Part shown: one piece after another, positions 1-8,702 of the stretch
Position numbering within the stretch: position 1 is the first letter of the stretch
Layout: the number at the start of each line of letters is the position of its first letter
Source of the DNA: Zelonia costaricensis
Taxonomy: Eukaryota > Euglenozoa > Kinetoplastea > Trypanosomatida > Trypanosomatidae
NCBI GenBank assembly: GCA_030849075.1
Contig: JASAOO010002989.1
Coordinates: forward strand, 1-16,172
DNA length: 16,172 nt
Direction of reading: 5' to 3'
Position numbers and translations under genes: made by a program
Notes under the pieces: generated by a model
What the model saw: the letters and a program-made list of their open reading frames with translations, nothing else
Told to the model about the DNA's origin: nothing
Database searches by the model: none

Positions 1-366
1 CCTCCTCCAACGCACTCACGCACCCTCGCGCCACCTTCGTTCTCCCTCGTCTTCTGTCTTGCCTGTACCGCCTCTCTTCCCCCCTCCCCTCACCGCGGAT
101 GTTGTGTGGTGGTGGTGTCGCCCCGCCCGCCTGACTCACGCGTCGTTACAGCCCTTCGCCCCCCCCCCCTTCCGTCGTCGCTCCCTCTCTCTGGGTAGGC
201 GTGGCGGTGTGCCTCGCACGTGTAGCTTGTTTCCCACACGGAGGAGGAAGAGGTGGGGTGGGGTAGCTGGACATCAGCGCGTGCGTGTGAACGCTGTGCG
301 GTCGGTTGCGTTGACGCCCCCTGTGTGTGAGCGCGCTCGAGGTCTCTTCGCCCCCCGGTTCTCTTT

Positions 367-403
367 ACTCCTTCGGCCCCCCCNACTCCTTCGGCCCCCC
401 CCC
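367..403 (+). repeat. Two-copy 18-base tandem repeat with an ambiguous base
   Basis: The unit ACTCCTTCGG followed by seven or more C residues occurs at 367-383 and again at 385-403, separated by an N at 384. The ambiguity sits at the end of a C homopolymer, so the run length and exact copy number are uncertain. It is non-coding. Confidence 0.75.
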
Positions 404-562
404 TTCCCCCCTCAGCTCCCTCTTCAGGTGTTCTCGGTGTCCCCGCCCTTCTCCAGGCAACGCAGAGCCGCCGCGACGGACCGCCGTCAGTGCACTCACA
501 CAGACACAACTCGCAAGAACCAAAAAGAAATCAAAAAATGAAAGTGTTGCACCACACCCCAG

Positions 563-583
563 CTGCTGCTGCTGCTGCTGCTG
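563..583 (+). repeat. (CTG)7 trinucleotide microsatellite
   Basis: Seven perfect CTG units are followed by an imperfect TTG. They lie in the spacer upstream of the 923 gene, so they would not encode a poly-amino-acid tract in a real protein. Such a repeat is prone to length variation between strains. Confidence 0.9.
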
Positions 584-677
584 TTGCGGCTGGCACGGCG
601 TGTCACCCGTGGCACGGCTGCTCCGCACCTCAGCGCACCTTCCCCCGCCCTCACCTCACCTCACCTCCACTGCACTC

Positions 678-734
678 CGCCGCTCCTCTTCCCCTGTTTC
701 ACGTCTCTCTGCGCGTCTGCGCAACGGGGTGCAG
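678..734 (+). promoter_or_regulatory. Probable trans-splice acceptor for the 923 gene
   Basis: A CT-rich tract at about 675-718 is followed by its first AG at 733-734. Spliced leader addition there would give a 5' UTR of about 188 bases with no ATG before 923. A later AG at 891-892 is an alternative that would leave only 30 bases. The site is inferred from tract and AG spacing, not from transcript data. Confidence 0.45.
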
Positions 735-922
735 TACGGGAAGCACGTCCTGGCAGCTCCCGCTGCAGCCAGTGCAGAGGCTGAGGCAGCGGAAGTCGTT
801 CCACCGCCCGCATCAGACCGCGCCCCACCACCTTCCACCCCTCCACACACCCCCACACACACACAAACATCTACGCGGTTGCTGCGACGCAGCTCTGTGG
901 TTTCCCCTTCTTCTCCGGCGCC

Positions 923-2161
923 ATGTCGGCCCTCGTGCTGCGGCGGGACCTGTCGCTGGAGGTGCCGAAGGTCCTGATTGGTGCCGTGCAGCCCTACCAG
1001 ACACTCGGCGGCCCGGCCCTCACCGCCGCGTTCCTCCACCAGCCCGAACTGCTGCCCTTCCAGCGCACCCCCTTCGCCCACCCCACAGTCGCCCCACTCT
1101 ACTTCCACACGCTGCTGCACACGCTGGCCGAGTTCGCCGAGACGCCGCGGGCGGTGCAGCACAGCGCGGTGAAGCTGCAACACGCGCCAATGGACGACTT
1201 CTGGGGTGCGGTGGGCACGCTGAACTGCTTCCACTTCTCCGCACACCGCCCGTACGAGCCGAAGGCGGGAACGGCTGCAGCCACCGCAGCGAAGACGAGG
1301 TCGTCACGGCCCGACACCCACACCCACACCCACCACCACCATCACCCGGCCATGGGTGCCGTGGAGCTGGTGCGGCCCAGCCACCGCAAGGAGAGCGACA
1401 TCAAGCTCACACTCTTCGACAGCGCCCACCAGCCCATGGCGTCGATGCTCATGACGGGGCCCAAGACGGTGGCGCAGGTGGCCGCAGCAGAGGCGGCGCC
1501 GTGTGATGCCGGCGTCCGCACCCCGCTGCCCGCCCTCTCTCCGCCGACGCCTTCACCGTCCTCGAGCGCAGGACTCGCCGGGGACGGGGAGGGCGTTGGG
1601 GTCGCGGCTGTCGTGCTGGGCGGCACCCGGGTGTGCGGTGGGCTGTACGGCGGTCTCGTGCCGATGGAGGACGGCGGCGGGTTCGCGCACCGCGCGTACT
1701 ACTGCCTCGCGGATGTTGCCGCGTCTGTGCCCACACCTGAGTCGCTGCCGCACGCCGCGGCCGAGGGTGCTGAGACGGCGATGCCGCCGTGGGTGCTACA
1801 CGAGGCGGTGGGGCGGCTCTTTGGCGTGTTGCACCGCGCTGGTGTCCTGTGTGACGGCGCGGCGGGTGTGCAGGCCTTGCGCCCGCCTTCATCGCCGTCC
1901 TCGTCGTTGGCCAGCGACGCGTGGCAGCTCGTGTCCCACCACGTGGTGCAGACAGACGATGCGGTGTTTGGCGAGCCCTTCGAGGTGGTGTGCGCACCGC
2001 CGCGTGTGTACCCGCAGTATCACCTCCCGCCGTGGCGGCATCGGTTGGGGCTGCCCCACCTCACGACCGGCCCCGTCCCGTGTGTGTGCCTGCGCTGCGA
2101 GGTGCGGCAGGGCGGCCGGCTCATGTCGACAGGGGTGTACTTCTTCTGCTGCTGGGCGTGA
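923..2161 (+). CDS. Hypothetical protein, 412 aa, with His/Thr-rich insert
   Basis: I do not recognise the family. The start is a true ATG at 923 with no ATG in the inferred leader, and the frame closes with TGA. Residues 1-115 look like an ordered region (LYFHTLLHTLAEFAE at 59-73, then DDFWGAVGTLNCFHF at 91-105). They are followed by a low-complexity linker at 116-143 containing alternating Thr-His and five His in a row. A second ordered block (145-190) precedes a Pro/Ser/Gly linker (199-225). The C-terminal half (226-412) has several Cys and aromatic residues, ending in VYFFCCWA, plus another Ser/Pro insert (321-329). No signal peptide or clear membrane helix is seen. GC-rich third positions and a long open frame support a real gene. 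The pattern of conserved blocks interrupted by repeats is common in Leishmania hypothetical proteins. Function unknown. Confidence 0.82.
   Translation: MSALVLRRDLSLEVPKVLIGAVQPYQTLGGPALTAAFLHQPELLPFQRTPFAHPTVAPLYFHTLLHTLAEFAETPRAVQHSAVKLQHAPMDDFWGAVGTLNCFHFSAHRPYEPKAGTAAATAAKTRSSRPDTHTHTHHHHHPAMGAVELVRPSHRKESDIKLTLFDSAHQPMASMLMTGPKTVAQVAAAEAAPCDAGVRTPLPALSPPTPSPSSSAGLAGDGEGVGVAAVVLGGTRVCGGLYGGLVPMEDGGGFAHRAYYCLADVAASVPTPESLPHAAAEGAETAMPPWVLHEAVGRLFGVLHRAGVLCDGAAGVQALRPPSSPSSSLASDAWQLVSHHVVQTDDAVFGEPFEVVCAPPRVYPQYHLPPWRHRLGLPHLTTGPVPCVCLRCEVRQGGRLMSTGVYFFCCWA
1312..1347 (+). repeat. In-frame CAC/ACC-rich repeat encoding Thr-His and poly-His
   Basis: A run of CACACC-like units followed by CACCACCACCAT lies inside the 923 gene. 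It encodes (Thr-His)3 followed by further His residues, around residues 131-141. It reads as a microsatellite expanded within a linker. Natural poly-His of this kind could bind metal, but nothing else in the protein supports that role. Confidence 0.8.
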
Positions 2162-2700
2162 GACGCCACGCGATGTGGCGCGCGGTGTGGCTACAGCGCC
2201 GCAACCCCCTCCCCCCGCGTGTGCCACCCACGGTCCGCGGTTTGCGTTCCTCTTCACAGTGATGCTCCGTTCTTCTCCACACTCCCGCGTACTATTCGGC
2301 TACTTGTGTCTTCCCACTGCCCCCCCCCCTCTCGCCTTTGCTGGAGAGGCGCATGTGCGTGTGTGTGTGCGTGTGTTGGCCGCGCCTCACAGAAAGTCGA
2401 GAAACGTGGAGCTGAGCAACCGCAGTGCGCCAACGTCGGCCTCGCATGTCAGGCGGGTCAGAAGACGAGACAAGCCAGGAGGGTCCACTCCACTCGATGA
2501 GGCAGGCGCGTGCGAGCCGCCTCGAACTTCGTGGCGCACACCGACGTGCACGCGCCTGCGTCTATCGCTCTGGAAGATGTACCTCCCCTCTCCGCGTTCT
2601 CCATCACCCCGGCACCCCATCCCCCGCCCCCTTTGTCCACCTGCGCGCCTCCCCACTCTGTCAACGATGCCAGCACGGTTTTGGGGCACGTGTTCGTTCG

Positions 2701-2719
2701 CACACACACACACACACAC
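2701..2719 (+). repeat. CA dinucleotide microsatellite
   Basis: About nine and a half perfect CA units lie in the spacer downstream of the 923 gene. A second, interrupted CA/CG tract follows at about 2753-2777. Confidence 0.9.
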
Positions 2720-3005
2720 GCGAACTGACGTCTCCCGACCTCAACCGCAGCAACACACGCACACACACGCACACGCACGCCTCGGTCTGCCTTTCACCCT
2801 GCTGTCGTGTGGGTTGGTCCCCTTCCTTGCCCACGTCTCTCTCCCCCTTCTCTTGAGTCCTCCTTCCGCGGCGTCGTTTGCGGCTCTTGTTTTCCCCCCG
2901 TTGGTGTGATCGACGTCGAGAGGCACGTGTACGTCCGCCCTCCGCCGTCCCCCCCTCCCCCCGGTCTCCTCGAGCTCGGGTCTTCTTCATCTTCTGCTCG
3001 CTGAC

Positions 3006-3031
3006 CGCGCCAGCTCTGTGGCTCTGGCGCG
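3006..3031 (+). other. Inverted repeat, 8-bp perfect stem with 10-base loop
   Basis: CGCGCCAG at 3006-3013 is exactly complementary in inverted orientation to CTGGCGCG at 3024-3031, with a 10-base loop. It would form a very stable GC hairpin in the transcript. It has no T tract and is not a bacterial-type terminator. In such GC-rich DNA it could be chance. Confidence 0.5.
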
Positions 3032-3699
3032 CTCGCTCTCCCTCCTCCCCGCCCGGCGCTCGCTGTCCGTGTGCGCCGTGATCGCGCAGCACCGGCGTGC
3101 GTGTGTGCGTCTGCCCGCGTCGGCGCCGCTCTCGCCGCTCTCATCCTTCTTTTTCCCTTTTTACTGGCTTCGCGCGTGTTGGTGGACGTCACCGTGTCGA
3201 CGCCACTGGGGCGCTGCTCCGCCTCTTTTCACCCTCCTCCTTCTTCGACCCCCCACGAGGCGCGCGCGCGCGCGTCGCTGCACGTGTGACGCGTGTCGAC
3301 GGACCGGCGGGTGCGAACCGAGCACGCGTCAATGTGCCCCCGCTGACGCTGCCAGCCTCCCCGCCCTTAGCCCCCCCCCCCCCACTACGCCCGCTCGCAC
3401 GCACACACCCCACACCTCCACCACAGCATCACACACAGTCTCCCGCGCGTGCGTGCCGCGCTCCGTCGCCACCCGCTCTCCCTCTCCGTCTCAGCGTCTT
3501 GATTCTCGGTGAGCCCACACAAGCCTCTCCGCCCCCCCCCCTTTCGCCCCCTTCCGCCCTCTTCCCTCCACGCGCTCCCCTTCTCCCTTCTTCGCTCATC
3601 TCCCACCCCATAAAACTCAAAAAAGCCAACAACGACGCACACACGAGACGCGCCCGAGAATTGAAGGCCCGCACTCCGCTCGTCTTTCTCCGTCAGCAC

Positions 3700-3730
3700 C
3701 TCTCTCTCTTCTCTCTTCTCTGTCCACAAG
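3700..3730 (+). promoter_or_regulatory. Strong trans-splice acceptor for the RNF10-like gene
   Basis: A nearly pure CT tract at about 3699-3724 is followed closely by AG at 3729-3730. Spliced leader addition here gives a 5' UTR of about 252 bases with no ATG before 3983. That supports the chosen start and excludes the GTG-initiated extension from 3944. AGs at 3943-3944 and 3970-3971 are weaker alternatives. Confidence 0.7.
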
Positions 3731-3982
3731 ACACTCAAAGATCAAGACGCGCTACGCGATAGACGTTCCTTTGACGGTGAAGCCCGCGGCCCATCCACAC
3801 ACCCACCGCGCCGACCTCGCACCCCGGCTTTGCGGCGCACAGAACCCGCGTGCGCGAGTGCGTGCGGGGTGCTGTTTCGTGCGCTCCTCCGGTGGTGACA
3901 TCGACCGTCACATCCATCCCCCCCCTCGCACACGCACGCCGCAGTGTGTGTGTGTGTTTGTGCCGTTGCAGCGGCCGCAAAC

Positions 3983-5770
3983 ATGCCAAAGCCGAAGAAG
4001 GGTGGCGGGCGTGGCACCGTCGTGAAGAACTTGTGGGACATCTCGGAGCTGCAGGCCGAGCCAGCCGGCGGCCCCAGCAGCGCCCACGTTCGCCCGTCCA
4101 CCGCCGCGACGCACCGCCGCCCGCGCCCGGTGCGCCACGTTGACCCCGCCGTCCTGAAGCGCTCCTTTATGCTGCAGAACTTTCAGTTCATCCTGCGCGC
4201 CGACCTCCTGACCATCACCTCGACGCAGGGGCTGCCGCAAGGGCAGCGGCGGCTGATGGAGTGCATCCAGGTCAGCGACAGCCTCGTCCCGTGGGAGACG
4301 GTGCACTCGGTGGTCATGCGGACGACGCCGGAAGAGTTCCAGTGCCCAATCTGCATGGAGATGCCCACCGCGCCGCGTATCACCGAGTGCGGGCACGTGT
4401 ACTGCCTGCCCTGCGTGCTGCAGTACATGAGCCGGCAGAAGGCCGCCGGGGCGCCGCGGACGTGCCCGATGTGCCACGAGCTCCTCACCCTCTACACGCT
4501 GCGCCCCTGCGTGCTGGAGCCGGTGCAGCCGCTGCGGGTCGGCGCGTCGGCCCGCTTCGACCTCTTCAAGCGACGCCGCAACTCCTGCGTGCTGCGTCGG
4601 TCGGACGACCCGTTCCTCACCTCTGACCGGCCACCGCCGCCGAAGGGGTCCGGCAAGGCCGCAGCGATCCACCTCCCCGCGTACGGCGAGCCGAGCTCGC
4701 ATCAGAGCCGCTACGTGATGACGACGCCGCAGTACGAAGCGGGGCAGCGGTACGCCGATGGGGCCGGCATCTCCGAGCGCATGCGTGAGCTCGAGGTGCT
4801 GCCGCAGCCCCTCAGCGCCTCCGACGCGGAGGTGGAGCGGTTTCTGCTGGAGGCACTCAACGAGGTGACGAAGGAGCCCAAGGGGCTGCCACCCTCGATG
4901 GTGCGCAACTCTCCCCCCATCGCGCCGCGGGCGGCCCCGGCTGGGGCGGCGGACAGCGAGAACGACGTGCTGGAGGTGTACGCGGAGGGTGAGGGCCAGC
5001 CGTACTACCTGCACATGCTCACCGTGAAGATGCTCAAGCACGACGCGAAGCTGCGCGATTCCCCGCTGCCGGACACCGTCACGGGGCTCATCGAAGAGGT
5101 GGTTTCGATGGAGCAGACGGACGAGACGCGGCACATCTACAAGGTCTTCGCGCACGTCCCGCTGCACGGCACGATCAAGCTGTGCGTGCTCAACGTGGAT
5201 CAGCTCGTCCTGCCCGAGACCCGCGCCGCCTTCGCCGCGACGCTGCAGAAGATGGCCAACGACCGCGCCCAGCGACGGCGCCACGACGACCGGACCGCCA
5301 GCGAGGACGCCTCGTGGAAGCAGTACCTGCACAGGTACAGCCACAACAGCACCTCCGCCGGCCGTGCCCCCCACACCACCGGCGGGGGCCCGGGCACGTC
5401 CAGCTTCTCGCCTGACACGGCGCCGTCTGACTTTTCGATCGACACCGAGAGCCTGCCGTACCTGCAGCTGCCCTCGACCGGGTCGGCCGGCAGCGACCAC
5501 GGGCTGCCGCCCAACACGCTCGACACGCGGCAGCGCGCCACGAAGCGGCAGGACCTGCAGCCGCTCCTCGTGGAATCCGTCGTCGGCACCCCCGCCACCG
5601 CGGTGGTCGCGTCGGCGCGGCTGGACGTGGCGACACCGACGACGAACACGTCCAGCACCGTGGCGGGCGGGTGCTGGGCACAGGGCAGCGCGGCGAAGTT
5701 GTTCGCTAAGGCTGAGAAGAAGGAGGCCACGACATCGACGTGGGGCGGGCACGCCTTCAAGCTTAAGTAA
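3983..5770 (+). CDS. RNF10: RING finger E3 ubiquitin ligase, RNF10/Mag2 family
   Basis: This 595-aa protein has a C3HC4 RING at residues 121-164, with zinc ligands C121, C124, C136, H138, C141, C144, C161 and C164. Flanking blocks match the RNF10/Mag2 family as I know it. Before the RING comes FMLQNFQFIL (62-71). After it comes a basic segment DLFKRRRNSCVLRR (193-206). Further on lie VYAEGEGQPYYLHMLTVKML (332-351) and ETRHIYKVFAHVPLHGTIKL (381-400), which parallel the family's post-RING blocks. Human RNF10 and yeast Mag2 ubiquitylate 40S ribosomal proteins (uS3, uS5) on stalled or defective ribosomes, so a cytosolic ribosome quality-control role is inferred. The basic N-terminus (KPKKGGGRG) could contact RNA. 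The last 150 residues are Ser/Thr-rich and diverged. The protein is shorter than human RNF10 (about 810 aa). The start is the first ATG after the acceptor; the open frame before it encodes Cys-Val repeats from a GT microsatellite. Confidence 0.92.
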   Translation: MPKPKKGGGRGTVVKNLWDISELQAEPAGGPSSAHVRPSTAATHRRPRPVRHVDPAVLKRSFMLQNFQFILRADLLTITSTQGLPQGQRRLMECIQVSDSLVPWETVHSVVMRTTPEEFQCPICMEMPTAPRITECGHVYCLPCVLQYMSRQKAAGAPRTCPMCHELLTLYTLRPCVLEPVQPLRVGASARFDLFKRRRNSCVLRRSDDPFLTSDRPPPPKGSGKAAAIHLPAYGEPSSHQSRYVMTTPQYEAGQRYADGAGISERMRELEVLPQPLSASDAEVERFLLEALNEVTKEPKGLPPSMVRNSPPIAPRAAPAGAADSENDVLEVYAEGEGQPYYLHMLTVKMLKHDAKLRDSPLPDTVTGLIEEVVSMEQTDETRHIYKVFAHVPLHGTIKLCVLNVDQLVLPETRAAFAATLQKMANDRAQRRRHDDRTASEDASWKQYLHRYSHNSTSAGRAPHTTGGGPGTSSFSPDTAPSDFSIDTESLPYLQLPSTGSAGSDHGLPPNTLDTRQRATKRQDLQPLLVESVVGTPATAVVASARLDVATPTTNTSSTVAGGCWAQGSAAKLFAKAEKKEATTSTWGGHAFKLK

Positions 5771-6773
5771 AGGTGCTGCGAAGTGAGGGGGAGGGATAAG
5801 GAGGACATGCGTGTACGATTGTGTTGACCCCCGCCCCCTTCACCATGCCCCTCGTCCCAGTTCATGTCTTACTTCGGTGCCTTCCCCTCGCACCCCTCGC
5901 CACCCCTTCACGTTCAGCTATTTACCCCTTCGCCTGCAGCGCCGCGGCACGTGCGTCTGACACCTCCCCCTCCCCCCTTCTTGTCGTCACACGCACACCG
6001 TCGCAGGGCCTCCGTGCGCGGCGCCTACCGAGGCTATCAAGCGGCGGGACATCCCCCCCCCTGCCGCTGACGTACACCTCCCAAGAACCTTCACCGTCGC
6101 GTAGACACAACTTGCACACGACGAGGCACGGGGGCCGGCGTGCAGGGGATCAAGGGAGCGGCCACCGACGCCTCCGCCCCCAATCCTCCCAGCCGCAGAC
6201 CTTGCATGGGAGTGGCCCGCTTCCGTCACACCCAGCGCGGGGGCGGGGGGTACGGCGGTGTCGCCGCACACGCCGGTATGTGTGCGTGTGCGTGTGGGGC
6301 TGACGCAGGGAGCAACTCGCTGGCTGCCGCTCTCTCCCCCCCCTCCCCTCCAACCCACCGTGGCCGCCTCACGGGCGACCAGCAGAAGCTTCGTGCGCAC
6401 CTTGTCTGCGAGCGAGTAGAGCGTGCAGCGAGGAGCACGCCGTGTGCCAGCCTCTTCCTCCACCTCCACCTCCTCTTGCGACTGCCTTGCCCTTCCACCC
6501 TCCGTCACCCGGTCTTCCCCGAACGCTGTGCAGCACTGCATGCGTGCTGCTGTGCTGAAGGCGCTGGGCAACACGTCTGGCCCCTTCCTTCCTTCCTCTT
6601 CCTTCACCACATCAGGAACACCCCGAGTACGCGCCCCTACACATCCGCGTACACGCATAGAAGCAGCCCCCCCTCCCCCCCCCACACACACACACCCACA
6701 CCCACATAGACAACGCACCGCACGTCTGCACCCTTCCTCTCCACCCACTCACACATCGACAACATCAACACGC
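5771..6773 (+). other. Intergenic spacer: RNF10-like 3' UTR and coiled-coil gene leader
   Basis: No credible gene is seen in this 1.0 kb. It contains C runs, short GT tracts (about 6276-6297) and a CA tract (about 6683-6706). An open frame runs into the next gene from a GTG at 6423, but its first 117 codons are Ser/Thr/Pro/His low complexity and cross the acceptor region, so it is read as non-coding. Confidence 0.7.
6580..6615 (+). promoter_or_regulatory. Trans-splice acceptor for the coiled-coil gene
   Basis: A tract of CCTT repeats at about 6580-6607 ends in AG at 6614-6615. The resulting leader is about 158 bases, has no ATG, and reaches ATG 6774. Confidence 0.65.
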
Positions 6774-8147
6774 ATGTGGAGGACAGAGCCGAACACGTTT
6801 GCCCGCGCGTCGCCGGCGCGGTTGGACGCGCAGTACCGTTGCAGCCCACCTCAGCACAACACCTCCGCAACAGCAGCAGGAGCAGCGGAAGCTTCGCGGT
6901 GGTTTCACGTGCCCGCCGGCCTCGTCACGTCCACGGCACACTCGCACCTCCTCCCCTCGTACAGCGCGGATGCGTACGACGATGACCTCGGCGTTAGCGG
7001 CGTCCGCAGCGCCGAGGCTCGTACGCGGCTGGACGCGGATGCGTCGGCGTCCGCAGCTGAGGTGCGCCAGCTGCTGCGGCGCTATCGCGACGAGAACGCG
7101 AACCTGCGTGCGCAGCTGCACGCCAAGACGCTGCACGAGGCGCACCTCACGGCGCGGCTGGAGGAGGTGAGCCGTCGCTGCGCGGAGGTGCAGCTTGCGT
7201 GGCAGCGACAGCCGGACCCAAGAGCAGCAACGTCGTCAGGCAATGACGATGGCGCTGCTGCTGCTGCGGCGTCGCCCCGGTTTGGGCGTGCCGTGGACGA
7301 CAACGTCATGGCGCGCTCTGCGCGGCCAGAGGAGGCGGTGGCGGGATGCGGCGGCGCGCGAGCCTCGGCGGAGGCGCGGCTGGCGGAGAGGGAGGCCGAG
7401 GTGAAGGAGCTGCAGGGCCGGCTGGAGGCGTACCGGGAGTCGCTCCAGCGTGCGCGTGCTTTCGCAGCGGCCCAGGCGGAGGGCGCACCTTCACCGACAT
7501 CAGCGTCCGCGGCGGCGAGTCCTGCGCCGGCCGCCTCCACCTCGCTAGCGCGTCTCCTGCACGAGTCGCTCAGTACGGCCGACTACATGGTGAAGGTCTT
7601 CAACGCGCTGCAGCACTGCCAGCGCACCCCGCACGGCGCGAGGGCACTCGAGGGCGACGGTGACAGCGACGTGAGGGGCGGCGTCGACGGGGCCCTTGTG
7701 TGCCGGCGCAGCCTGCAGGAGTGTCGGCGTCGATGCCTGCAGGCCGCCATGCAGGGCGCGTCCGTCGACGCGGAGCAGCTCGAGCTGGTCGCGGACGGCC
7801 CCGAGAACGACACGGCCGCCACGCAGGTGGAGGCGGCGCTCGCGCTCCGGGAGGAGCTGCAGTACTGCGAGACAGTCGCCGTCCGCCTCGCCGCCTCCCT
7901 GCTGGGCCGGGGGGGCGAGGAGGCCGTCACGACGCCGGCCCCTGCAGCGGCATCGCCGCGTGATGACACCGTTGCCCAGGCAGCCGCTCCGCTGCGTGAC
8001 GCGGCAGGCACACCAGACACGATGGACCTCAGCGCGGTGCATGCGGTGCCGGACACCGGCGCTGCCCCGCCGTCACGCCAGGGTCCTCCGCGACGTGGTC
8101 GACCGCCGCGCTACCGTCCAGACGTTGGGGACTGCGAGGTGCAGTGA
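6774..8147 (+). CDS. Hypothetical coiled-coil protein with C-terminal AT-hook-like motif, 457 aa
   Basis: Family not recognised. The chosen ATG at 6774 starts MWRTEPNTF and is the first ATG after the inferred acceptor. An in-frame ATG at 6540 lies upstream of that acceptor. Residues 1-92 are low complexity with an acidic patch (YDDDLG, 68-73). Charged heptad-like helices at about 94-143 and 196-235 look like coiled coils, separated by an Ala-rich, acidic linker. Residues 256-283 (TSLARLLHESLSTADYMVKV and on) may be a small conserved helical block. A third helical stretch, about 311-375, contains several Cys. The tail at 436-448 (QGPPRRGRPPRYR) carries an RGRPP core like an AT-hook, the minor-groove DNA-binding motif. 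Coiled coils plus a basic tail fit a structural or scaffold protein of the cytoskeleton, or a chromatin-associated one. The sequence does not decide between them. Confidence 0.8.
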   Translation: MWRTEPNTFARASPARLDAQYRCSPPQHNTSATAAGAAEASRWFHVPAGLVTSTAHSHLLPSYSADAYDDDLGVSGVRSAEARTRLDADASASAAEVRQLLRRYRDENANLRAQLHAKTLHEAHLTARLEEVSRRCAEVQLAWQRQPDPRAATSSGNDDGAAAAAASPRFGRAVDDNVMARSARPEEAVAGCGGARASAEARLAEREAEVKELQGRLEAYRESLQRARAFAAAQAEGAPSPTSASAAASPAPAASTSLARLLHESLSTADYMVKVFNALQHCQRTPHGARALEGDGDSDVRGGVDGALVCRRSLQECRRRCLQAAMQGASVDAEQLELVADGPENDTAATQVEAALALREELQYCETVAVRLAASLLGRGGEEAVTTPAPAAASPRDDTVAQAAAPLRDAAGTPDTMDLSAVHAVPDTGAAPPSRQGPPRRGRPPRYRPDVGDCEVQ

Positions 8148-8229
8148 GCGGGGCAACCGTGTGTGCGTGTGCGGGCAGGCAGGGAAGAGGGAGCTTCACT
8201 GCTCTCACTCCTATTCCGTTGCGTGTCTG

Positions 8230-8230
<1 letters not shown>

Positions 8231-8260
<30 letters not shown>

Positions 8261-8270
8261 GCGCGCGCGC
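8231..8270 (+). repeat. Composite (TC)n(CA)n(GC)n dinucleotide repeat
   Basis: Three adjoining alternating tracts: TC, then about nine CA, then about five GC/CG. Alternating purine-pyrimidine CA-GC runs can adopt Z-DNA. That is a property of such sequences in general, not something shown here. Confidence 0.85.
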
Positions 8271-8543
8271 TCGCCTTGATGCTGGACGCACAAGGACTTG
8301 CCTGCAATGCCGTCGTGTTGCGTCCCTTCCCTTCTGCTGCAACACCCACGCACGAATTCTGTAAAGTGCGCCACCACTGTCGGTGCTGTGCGCGACGCGA
8401 GTGACGGGCGCTCGCGGGTCCGCGCACGCACAGAGAGGAGGAGTCACTTGGCTGGACTCCGCGTCCGCTCTCTCTCGCACCTGATCGTCATAGATTCCTT
8501 CTCTTGGCTTCCACGTTCACTCTATCCTGTTCCACCCCCAATG

Positions 8544-8566
8544 CACACACACACACACACACACAC
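8544..8566 (+). repeat. CA dinucleotide microsatellite
   Basis: About eleven and a half CA units, about 180 bases before the ATG at 8743 and upstream of its acceptor. Confidence 0.9.
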
Positions 8567-8662
8567 GTCAACCCTTATCAACACACCCGCATCAACACGC
8601 AAGTCCCCATCGCACCTGCGACACAGCGCCGGGCCACTCCAACGGACTCCCCAGCCCGTAAT

Positions 8663-8702
8663 CCCCCGCTTCCCCCTTCCCCTATCTCTCTCACTACTTC
8701 AG
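8663..8702 (+). promoter_or_regulatory. Trans-splice acceptor for the 101-aa gene
   Basis: A long CT tract at about 8663-8700 runs directly into AG at 8701-8702. The leader would be only 40 bases with no ATG, a compact arrangement. It is among the clearest acceptors in the window. Confidence 0.72.

Larger units (their letters stand above)
1..922 (+). other. Intergenic spacer and 5' leader of the 923 gene
   Basis: No credible gene is seen. Open frames here read low-complexity Pro/Ser/Arg/Cys-rich strings with no domain, and they overlap each other on both strands. The stretch is rich in C runs and CT tracts, holds a (CTG)7 repeat and an ambiguous base, and ends in the leader of the next gene. 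It probably contains the 3' UTR of an upstream gene that lies outside the window. Confidence 0.7.
2162..3982 (+). other. Intergenic spacer: 3' UTR of the 923 gene and RNF10-like leader
   Basis: No credible gene is seen in 1.8 kb. Frames here translate to Pro/Ser/Arg/Cys/His-rich low complexity, often from GTG starts. Contents include CA microsatellites at 2701-2719 and about 2753-2777, many C and CT runs, an 8-bp-stem inverted repeat at 3006-3031, and a strong acceptor near 3730. The polyadenylation site of the upstream mRNA is probably within a few hundred bases upstream of that acceptor, because the two processes are coupled in trypanosomatids. It cannot be placed by eye. Confidence 0.7.

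Noticed and set aside
327..977. 216-codon frame upstream of and overlapping the 923 gene
   Set aside because: It runs through the ambiguous base and the CTG repeat (poly-Cys), with no ordered region.
1503..2909. 468-codon + strand frame overlapping the 923 gene and its 3' region
   Set aside because: It is an out-of-frame Arg/Pro/Cys-rich shadow of the real gene that continues into a CA-rich spacer. No domain.
3944..3982. Extension of the RNF10-like protein by 13 residues
   Set aside because: It would begin with GTG and encode Cys-Val repeats from a GT microsatellite. The first ATG after the acceptor is 3983.
3908..5752. Minus-strand open frame of 614 codons opposite the RNF10-like gene
   Set aside because: It mirrors the GC-biased codons of a well-supported + strand gene, shows no domain, is Arg/Val/His-rich, and starts from a non-conserved position. 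It is an antisense shadow.
6423..6773. N-terminal extension of the coiled-coil protein by 117 residues
   Set aside because: It begins with GTG, is low complexity, and crosses the CCTT pyrimidine tract and acceptor AG at 6614-6615.
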